A DNA stretch of 23,581 nucleotides from Ascoidea tarda (nom. inval.) (lineage: Eukaryota > Ascomycota > Saccharomycetes > Ascoideales > Ascoideaceae). Every line of letters starts with the position of its first letter. Position 1 is the first letter of the stretch. The notes under the pieces are model-generated. The model was not told where the DNA came from, made no database searches, and saw nothing but the letters and a program-made list of their open reading frames with translations. The stretch is from contig JAKTTS010000231.1 of assembly GCA_030560485.1 (NCBI GenBank), positions 1 through 23,581 of the forward strand, given 5' to 3'. The position numbers and the translations under genes were made by a program. Shown here one piece after another: positions 17,737 to 23,581 of the stretch.

Positions 17737-19299
17737 ATGAAGACAAAACTAATTTTATTAAATTCTTTAGTTTTATTGTTAATAATTTTATTGATAACAA
17801 GCGAATCATTAGGTAAAGAGATTGATACACAAACTATTCAAGATACTCAAGATATTCAAAATGTTCAAGATATTTTAAGTGATGCTCAGAGAAAAACCAG
17901 TGAATCCAATGGAAATCATAAAGGCAATAATGATTATGTAGATTTCCCAATAAAAAGCAGTAGCACCAAATATAGCTCCGATTATGATAGAGGTAAAATG
18001 AAAGACACTAGTGATTTAAATAAGAATAGAAAAGCCAAAAGCCAAATCAATAATAAATCAACAAACTATTTTCAAAAAGAGTACAAGAAAAACTCAAAGT
18101 TTTTAAAATCTAGGCAAAAGGCACCAAAACAAGTGAATTTATCAAAGGAGTATCAATCAAGAAACAGAAAAATGGCAAAAAATAGAAATATAAATCATAA
18201 CCCAAACAGAAACAAAGAAAAAGACTGGAAATACAGTGATCGTGATGATCATCATAGAAAGGATGAGTATGGTAGAAGATATAAAAAAAGCAACAAATAT
18301 GAAAACCATAAATCGAGTTATTATTATAACAGATATAACGACAGGAATAAAAACCGTGATGATAAGAATATTAAAAACCATAGAGAGAATAATTATAGAG
18401 CATACTCATCAAAAAAGTTTCCAAACATCGCAAAAAACAATAATAAAACAGTAACATATCACTTTAATAACAAGAATTCAAGCAATTGTACAGTTTCAAT
18501 GGATAGTAAAAAATTATCAGCAGCAATTAAAGAAGAAAAATATATTGAGCTAAATTGGCCATGGAATAAAAATGATCAATTAGTTTATACTGTGCCAAAA
18601 AGCAAAAAAAACAAACTTTATAATGAAGGCAACAATAGTTATTATACATTGCTAGGAATTAAGTTTATAAATAAAAATGAAGAGAAGTACAAGATGATCA
18701 GATTCTCAAACTGTCTTATAAATTCAAATCCAGAGGAAGAGAATATTCTAGAGGCATTTACCTATAATAATCAGTTATTCATTGATAAATCATTCAATGA
18801 GTTTGGCAAAGAGATCTCATGGAGTTATGTTATAGATAATGTTAAATATAAGATCCAGCCGGGATTTAAATACGAAATTTCAACGTTGAACAACAAGAAT
18901 TACTATACAATTTACCATGATAGAGGGATTGTATTTTATGAGTTTGGATTAAAATTTTTTATTGGATGTTTCTTGATCGAAAGAGAGAAAGACAATGAAA
19001 TAGTCAAGACAATGGAGAATCACTTGGTGATTGATCAAACCAATTCGCTATTCCAAAATGGCCCAGTCAGATTAAATAGCCATGAGGACGTGGAGGAATA
19101 CTGCCAACCAAACATCTTGATCAAAGAGCAGCCAGGACAGGACAAGTTGAAAATCGATGGCAATTCTATCGAAAACACAAACGACAATCACCAACTCAAC
19201 CAAACCTTTGCTGGTTTGGACGTTGTGTATGATTTCAACGAGTTTGGGTTCTTCGACGTGGAAATTAGCAACAGCTTTGAAACAGACGTAGAAAGCTAG
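17737..19299 (+). CDS. Hypothetical secreted basic protein, 520 residues
   Basis: The ATG start is followed by a clear signal peptide: M-K-T-K, then a hydrophobic core of about 16 Leu/Ile-rich residues ending near S-E-S-L-G-K (residues 20-27). Residues 28-50 carry Gln-Asp repeats (T-I-Q-D-T-Q-D-I-Q). Residues about 75-230 are extremely rich in Lys, Arg, Asn, Tyr and Asp with no hydrophobic segment. Residues about 235-460 look folded, with strand-like aromatic stretches and all four cysteines (251, 326, 411, 456), as expected for two disulfides in a secreted domain. N-glycosylation sequons occur, for example near 236, 247 and 250. Dibasic sites (R180-R181, K183-K184) could be Kex2 targets. I do not recognise the family. 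There is no second membrane segment or GPI-like tail. Confidence 0.75.
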   Translation: MKTKLILLNSLVLLLIILLITSESLGKEIDTQTIQDTQDIQNVQDILSDAQRKTSESNGNHKGNNDYVDFPIKSSSTKYSSDYDRGKMKDTSDLNKNRKAKSQINNKSTNYFQKEYKKNSKFLKSRQKAPKQVNLSKEYQSRNRKMAKNRNINHNPNRNKEKDWKYSDRDDHHRKDEYGRRYKKSNKYENHKSSYYYNRYNDRNKNRDDKNIKNHRENNYRAYSSKKFPNIAKNNNKTVTYHFNNKNSSNCTVSMDSKKLSAAIKEEKYIELNWPWNKNDQLVYTVPKSKKNKLYNEGNNSYYTLLGIKFINKNEEKYKMIRFSNCLINSNPEEENILEAFTYNNQLFIDKSFNEFGKEISWSYVIDNVKYKIQPGFKYEISTLNNKNYYTIYHDRGIVFYEFGLKFFIGCFLIEREKDNEIVKTMENHLVIDQTNSLFQNGPVRLNSHEDVEEYCQPNILIKEQPGQDKLKIDGNSIENTNDNHQLNQTFAGLDVVYDFNEFGFFDVEISNSFETDVES

Positions 19300-19452
19300 T
19301 AAACCGATGAAACAGAGCAACTCAAAGAACAGAGTATCTGTCCACAATATATCCCATCTTAATATACCCCATCTTAATATATCTTCTTCTCAATATCTTC
19401 TCAATATCTTCTCAATATCTCTCCACCACAAAAAGCCCTCGGATGTCTGTTC

Positions 19453-19466
19453 CACGTGATCACATG
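19453..19466. promoter_or_regulatory. Paired Cbf1-type sites (CACGTGAT-CACATG)
   Basis: CACGTGATCACATG contains CACGTG and CACATG sharing a central AT/GAT, so two RTCACRTG matches overlap on opposite strands. This is the binding pattern of yeast bHLH factors such as Cbf1. It lies about 130 bases upstream of the RPN12 start and 150 bases past the end of the secreted-protein gene, so RPN12 is the likelier target. Confidence 0.4.
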
Positions 19467-19501
19467 TTGAAGAAACGCGCACAAAGCCAAAACTGTTAGG
19501 C

Positions 19502-19510
19502 CTTGCCACT
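19502..19510 (-). promoter_or_regulatory. PACE-like (Rpn4-type) element upstream of RPN12
   Basis: The minus strand reads AGTGGCAAG, which keeps the seven central bases of the S. cerevisiae proteasome-associated control element GGTGGCAAA. It lies about 87 bases before the RPN12 ATG, within the usual range for such sites. One 7-of-9 match is suggestive only. Confidence 0.35.
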
Positions 19511-19596
19511 TCACATCGTTTTAACGAAGCAGAAGAAGCAAAACCAACAAACTGCTTGCTCTGCTGCTCGATAGACGCTGGAAACTCGCAACAGAA

Positions 19597-20577
19597 ATGT
19601 CACTCAACGTATTAACACCCCAATTGAAGAAGGCCTTCGACGAGCAGGACTATTCGCTCTGTCTAAAGCTCTTGCCTAAGATCAAAGTAGAGTTGGCCAG
19701 GTTCAACTTGTTGGTTCCAGTCACCAGCAGCGATGGCAAAAAGTTCAATCCTGAAGACTTGCTTGTCACCAGATACATCTTGGAGATTGGTGCATTGTCT
19801 TCTATTAATTTGAAGGACTACAAGGGATTTCAAAACTATATCAACCAGTTGAAGCCATTTTATAAGCAGAATTTCAAGAGAAATTTAAAGTCTCAAAACC
19901 AGAAAAAAATCATGGCATTGTACTTGCTATTGTTACTATCAAGAGGCGAAATTGCTACTTTTCATATTGAATTGATTTCGTTGCCAAACAAGAATTTGGA
20001 TTTGAAAGAAATCGAGAATGATTTATACTTGAATTATCCCATAAAGATTGAAAGATGGTTAATGGAAGGCTCCTATGATAAAATCTGGAAACTAATCAAC
20101 GATAACAATTCATCAAAACAATTGAAAGAATTTCAAATTTTCAATAGCGATTTAATTAAAGCAATTAGACTTGAAATTATAGATTGTATTGAAAAGACAT
20201 ATGAAAATAAAAAATTGGCATTAAGTAATGTTAAAAATCTATTATTTTTAAACAACGAACGAGAAGTGATTGATTTGATTAATGAAGAGACAAACTGGGT
20301 TCTTCAAAATGGCTTTGTTTATTTCCATGACGATATTAACAATACCAATACTAATAATAATACTACTAATAACAATAGTAACAATAATAATAAAGATGCT
20401 AATAAAGGCGTAATTGAAAAGGATGAAGATATGTTAATTGATGAAGATATTGATGTTGATTTAGAATTTGATAATAACCTTTTGATAGAAAATGAAACCG
20501 AGTCAGAACTAAGTAATAATCAAAAACTAATTAAAAATTGTCTAATATTTGCAAGGCAAATGGAATCCATTGTTTGA
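19597..20577 (+). CDS. RPN12: 26S proteasome regulatory subunit Rpn12
   Basis: This 326-residue protein matches yeast Rpn12 (274 residues in S. cerevisiae), a lid subunit of the 19S regulatory particle with a PCI domain. Family stretches are visible in order: A-F-D-E-Q-D-Y with L-L-P-K-I-K-V-E-L (12-33), I-L-E-I-G-A-L (61-67), Y-P-I-K-I-E-R-W-L-M-E-G-S-Y (147-160), A-I-R-L-E-I (189-194), L-L-F-L-N-N-E-R-E (215-223) and N-W-V-L-Q-N-G-F-V-Y-F (233-243). The C-terminal helix ends M-E-S-I-V, as in the family (E-N-I-V in S. cerevisiae). The extra length comes mainly from an Asn-rich, then acidic, segment at about 246-305, between the winged-helix part and the C-terminal helix that anchors the subunit in the lid. 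I saw no CTG codon. The gene converges on VPS28, with 147 bases between the two stops. Confidence 0.95.
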   Translation: MSLNVLTPQLKKAFDEQDYSLCLKLLPKIKVELARFNLLVPVTSSDGKKFNPEDLLVTRYILEIGALSSINLKDYKGFQNYINQLKPFYKQNFKRNLKSQNQKKIMALYLLLLLSRGEIATFHIELISLPNKNLDLKEIENDLYLNYPIKIERWLMEGSYDKIWKLINDNNSSKQLKEFQIFNSDLIKAIRLEIIDCIEKTYENKKLALSNVKNLLFLNNEREVIDLINEETNWVLQNGFVYFHDDINNTNTNNNTTNNNSNNNNKDANKGVIEKDEDMLIDEDIDVDLEFDNNLLIENETESELSNNQKLIKNCLIFARQMESIV

Positions 20578-20724
20578 AACATTTTTTTGCCTCTTTTTTT
20601 TATATATCATATACTAACAATTAAATATATATGAATATTTAATTATATTTAATCATATGAAGTATGAAGTATGAAATAAAGTAAAAAATAAAAGAAACTA
20701 AACAAACTAAGCTAAAATAAATCA

Positions 20725-21105
20725 CTATTCTAATGAAGTATAAAAATGCTTATACGCTGTGTCCAAATCAAACAACAATTGTCTTACTTCATCTTCAGTC
20801 AATTCATCATTAACTTTCATATGATTCAATTTAATTAACCATTCAACTAACTTGCCTCTACCTTCAAAATCTAATTTATGTTTTCCACTTTGTTTGTTAT
20901 TATTTTCATCGCTCTTATCATGATCTTCCTCTTCCTCGTCTTCATCTTCATCCTCGTCATCATCGTTATGAACATTATTTATCGAGGTTATCAAATCAGA
21001 TAATAATGGGTACAATTGATCTTTGGCTTTATAGTTCAATTTCAATGCATCCATACATGTTATAAAATTTCCTGTAGCTTCAGCAACTGCTCTTGAAGAT
21101 ATTTG

Positions 21106-21149
<44 letters not shown>

Positions 21150-21702
21150 CGTTATTTTTATTAAAACTAGAACTTTCTTGATTGGTTTTCTGTGTCACAT
21201 TCTTATTGTTACTATTGTCATTTATGTCAACAGTATTACTATTGTAGTTGGGATTATTTGTAATGGTTTTATTTGAAACATCTGTCAAATCATTTATATC
21301 ATCAGGACCACCAATCTCCAATCTTTTAGTAGCCAATGGACAATCAATTTTATATTTTTTCTTAAAGTATTGCAAGTTTATAAACTGATCAGAAATTTCG
21401 TTATTATTTATCAACGCATTGTACTGGTTAATCAATCTTTTTACAGTTGAAATATACAATTCATGTTTTAAATTGTCTTTCAAATACGACTTTTCTATGT
21501 ATTCCAAAGTTGTTAAAATTGAATAAACCTCTGCCAAATTTTCATAGATTTCTCTTTCTTTGGTGTTATAACTATTGGTCGAATACAAGGAGACCTCTTG
21601 ATCCAAGTTGATTGAAGACAACTTCTGATTGGACCTCAACAAGTTGTATGTTGGATTTTGTATATTTGAAATAGGAGCATAGGGAAGATAATCGTTGTTC
21701 AT
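20725..21702 (-). CDS. VPS28: ESCRT-I subunit Vps28
   Basis: The protein has 325 residues (242 in S. cerevisiae). The start is the ATG at 21702: the frame extends further upstream only from a TTG, and the resulting N-terminus (N-N-D-Y-L-P-Y-A-P) suits the family. Vps28 joins Vps23, Vps37 and Mvb12 in ESCRT-I, which sorts ubiquitinated cargo at endosomes. Residues about 45-130 are the N-terminal core-binding domain (K-E-R-E-I-Y-E-N-L-A-E-V-Y-S-I, then T-L-E-Y-I-E-K-S-Y-L-K-D). Residues about 203-325 are the C-terminal four-helix domain that binds ESCRT-II (A-V-A-E-A-T-G-N-F-I-T-C-M-D-A-L-K-L-N-Y, then L-T-E-D-E-V-R-Q-L-L-F-D-L-D-T-A-Y). An Asn-rich linker (145-200) and an acidic insertion (246-278) inside the C-terminal domain account for the extra length. 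I saw no CTG codon. Confidence 0.95.
21104..21150. repeat. Coding (ATT)n repeat, Asn tract of Vps28
   Basis: A near-perfect trinucleotide run on the plus strand encodes 15 or so consecutive Asn residues on the minus strand, in the linker between the two Vps28 domains. Slippage here would only change tract length. Confidence 0.9.
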
Positions 21703-22277
21703 GTTGGCAAATCTCTGGTATTTATCAACAAAAAAGTGAGCAAAGGCAGCTCTTATCAACCCCGTATCATTTACCAACAGACCGGAAGTGAGCTAAAATC
21801 TTTTAAATCGATAAACGGTTACAACCCGGTTTGAAGGCAACAAATGGATTTCGCCACAACCAAAATCTGAACAACTGTTCGCTAACCAAGAGCGCAAATT
21901 CTTAGCAATTGCACTTTTTTTGTATGTACGGATATTTGGTTTTTTGTGCAACCCCGATATTGTTCGCGGTAGAAATGCAATACATATTGCGAACGTTCCT
22001 TCTAACTTTTTGTGTTCGCACGCAAACGAACCTAGCGACAAGTTTTTGAGTTTCAAACTGATTTTGCAACGCCACAAACGAAAAATTGCCATCAAACACT
22101 ACTTGTTTGAAGTATTTTGCAAACTGCTCAAAATCTCAATCACAATATATTCGAACAAGTTTAATGCAAAACACTCAAAGAATTGTACAAACACAAACTC
22201 CGAATCAAATCAAAGACTCGATGGTAAATTGGTCTACAAAACAGAACGTAAATTATAATTGTAACATTTTATTAATC
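21703..22277. other. Intergenic region between VPS28 start and EXO70 stop
   Basis: The two minus-strand genes are separated by 575 bases, which must hold the VPS28 promoter and the EXO70 3' end. Overlapping frames of about 100 codons occur on both strands. The plus-strand frame opens from TTG, and neither has a recognisable motif, so I take them as chance. No clear TATA box is visible. Confidence 0.5.
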
Positions 22278-23523
22278 TCATTTAGCTAATGACATTAACA
22301 TGCCAGATAATTTACTCTTATCGTACTTGATATATTTGCTTGTATGTTTTGTGAAATCCCCTCCACAATGTTTATCGTGAAATCTGTTGTACAAGGGGAT
22401 AATGAAACTGATTTCTTGAACCAAATATTTTTTCAAACTTTGATCTGTGATATTATAACTTTTAAAAATTTTAATATTTTCTTCAATTTCACTATTAAAA
22501 TTACGGAATTTTTCTTTGATAATTTCCTTTTCTTTACTATTAATCTTGCTACTAGTCAATCCACTTAACCCTAATCCACTTGATGATGTTGAGCTTGTAT
22601 TGACAGTGACATCCATTAAACTTGAAGCTAAATTTTTCCAACTGATTAAAAAGAAATTCAATGCTCTCTTTTTCAATTTTTCCATTCTTTCAAAACTTAA
22701 TTTATTAAACTCAAATATTTTTTCAATTTCACTTCTTTTAATAATTTGTTCAATTAAAATTAAATTAGTAACTAAAAAAAAACCAATATGTGAATTATAA
22801 AGATTATTACTCTTTTTTATTTGGTTGACTGTGAGTATTATCTTACTTTTAATCTCCAAATCTACCATAATATTGTCAATTGAGTCCAAGAAAAAATTCA
22901 TCAACAAGTATTTAGAATTATTGACGTCTTGATTGTCATTATTGAAACTATTATTGGAATTGCTAGAATAATGAGGATTACTAGTAAATACATTTAGCCA
23001 TTGGGGTTTATTGCTATCGATCCATGAACCCATTTTCATTCCTTCAATTATATTTAGACAAGATTCTCTAAATTCACTAAATTTTCTTAATTTTGACATG
23101 ATTTCAACAGTGATTTCACTTACACCATAATCCTTTGGCAAATTATTCATTGAATTGACGATTTTGTTATCAATTAGTTTTAAGAAATCTTTGAACAAAT
23201 TTTGAGCTAATGATTTGACAATTTCGAAATCCTTCAAGATGAGTATAATTATATCTTCATCTTCATTGTTGTCACCGTTTTTTTTAATGATTTCGATTAG
23301 TTTGATATCTTGATCAATTTTTTTTAAAAATTCGATTTTACAGTTAATTAATTCAAATAATAGTAAAGAATAGTTTGAAAAGTTTTTTTTAATAAAATTT
23401 GTCAATTCGATCAAGTAGTAAGAATATTTGGGAAATATTTTAACCTTGAATATTTTGATCAAATTTAGTTTAAATTCAATTTTTCCATTTTTGTCATTAT
23501 CATTACTGTTATTATTATCATTA

Positions 23524-23563
<40 letters not shown>

Positions 23564-23581
23564 CATTATTATTATTATTAT
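22278..23581 (-). CDS. EXO70: Exocyst subunit Exo70, C-terminal part (runs off the right edge)
   Basis: The frame stays open from the stop at 22278 to the right edge, so the gene is cut by the window and its start is not visible. The sequence fits the C-terminal domains of Exo70, the exocyst subunit that tethers secretory vesicles by binding PI(4,5)P2 and Rho GTPases at the plasma membrane. The last 45 residues are diagnostic: I-S-F-I-I-P-L-Y-N-R-F, then K-H-T-S-K-Y-I-K-Y-D-K, the conserved basic end used for membrane binding. A helical stretch with N-S-H-I-G-F-F-L-V-T-N-L-I-L-I-E and a W-K-N-L motif also fit. The most upstream visible part (23505-23581) encodes an almost pure Asn tract with a few Asp, probably a linker insertion. 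A smaller Asn-Ser insertion lies around plus 22925-22990. Confidence 0.88.
23505..23581. repeat. Coding (ATT)n repeat, Asn tract of Exo70, open to the edge
   Basis: The trinucleotide run continues to the window edge and encodes Asn with scattered Asp and one Ser on the minus strand, in frame with the Exo70 sequence. Its full length cannot be seen. Confidence 0.85.

Larger units (their letters stand above)
19300..19596. promoter_or_regulatory. RPN12 upstream region
   Basis: The left part holds small tandem repeats: ATCTTAATATA units near 19357-19382 and three CAATATCTTCT units at about 19391-19421. The right part is less AT-rich and carries the sites listed separately, just before the RPN12 ATG at 19597. 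Confidence 0.5.

Noticed and set aside
21703-21777. Longer N-terminus for Vps28
   Set aside because: The extension has only a TTG start. The ATG at 21702 gives a family-like N-terminus.
21793-22258. Overlapping frames of about 100 codons on both strands between VPS28 and EXO70
   Set aside because: The plus-strand frame opens only from TTG, the two overlap each other, and neither resembles a known protein.
6917-23462. Evidence for or against CUG-to-Ser recoding
   Set aside because: I found no CTG codon in RPN12 or VPS28 and only a handful in the arrestin-like and hydrolase-phosphatase genes, none at a position conserved enough to decide.

Overview
The window looks like a nuclear contig of an AT-rich budding yeast (Saccharomycotina). 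The genes are intron-free as far as I can see, homopolymeric Asn and Asp/Glu tracts interrupt otherwise conserved proteins, a 71-nt tRNA-Gly with a T-run terminator is present, and the recognisable proteins are eukaryotic: an exocyst subunit, an ESCRT-I subunit, a proteasome lid subunit and an arrestin-like adaptor. The exact lineage cannot be fixed. CTG codons are too rare to tell whether CUG has been reassigned.

Layout from left to right. Positions 1-6916 hold no convincing gene. The left edge looks like the promoter and leader of a minus-strand gene just outside the window. The rest is AT-rich DNA with many short tandem arrays and one less AT-rich island (about 3640-5110) that may be the remains of an old coding sequence. 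Positions 6917-9046 (minus) encode a two-domain protein, an alpha/beta hydrolase followed by a dual-specificity-phosphatase-like domain. Positions 9047-11239 are intergenic and contain a GC-richer island with CACGTG sites. A small plus-strand gene (11240-11458) encodes a probable mitochondrial membrane protein. An arrestin-like gene (12285-14315, minus) follows, then another GC-richer stretch and tRNA-Gly(GCC) (15092-15162, minus).

Three genes I do not recognise come next. One encodes a 197-residue acidic protein (minus). The other two are tandem plus-strand genes, a 304-residue Asn/Lys-rich protein and a 520-residue protein with a signal peptide and a very basic middle. The right end is a conserved housekeeping block: RPN12 (plus), converging on VPS28 (minus), then the 3' part of EXO70 (minus), which runs off the right edge through an Asn-rich tract.

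Functionally, VPS28, EXO70 and the arrestin-like protein all belong to membrane traffic: endosomal sorting, exocytosis and, by family, ubiquitin-dependent endocytosis. RPN12 belongs to the proteasome. This clustering is probably incidental. The points most worth a second look are the hydrolase-phosphatase fusion, the tandem pair of orphan genes, the 6.9-kb gene-free region with a 10-bp-periodic array, and the large low-complexity insertions inside core complex subunits.
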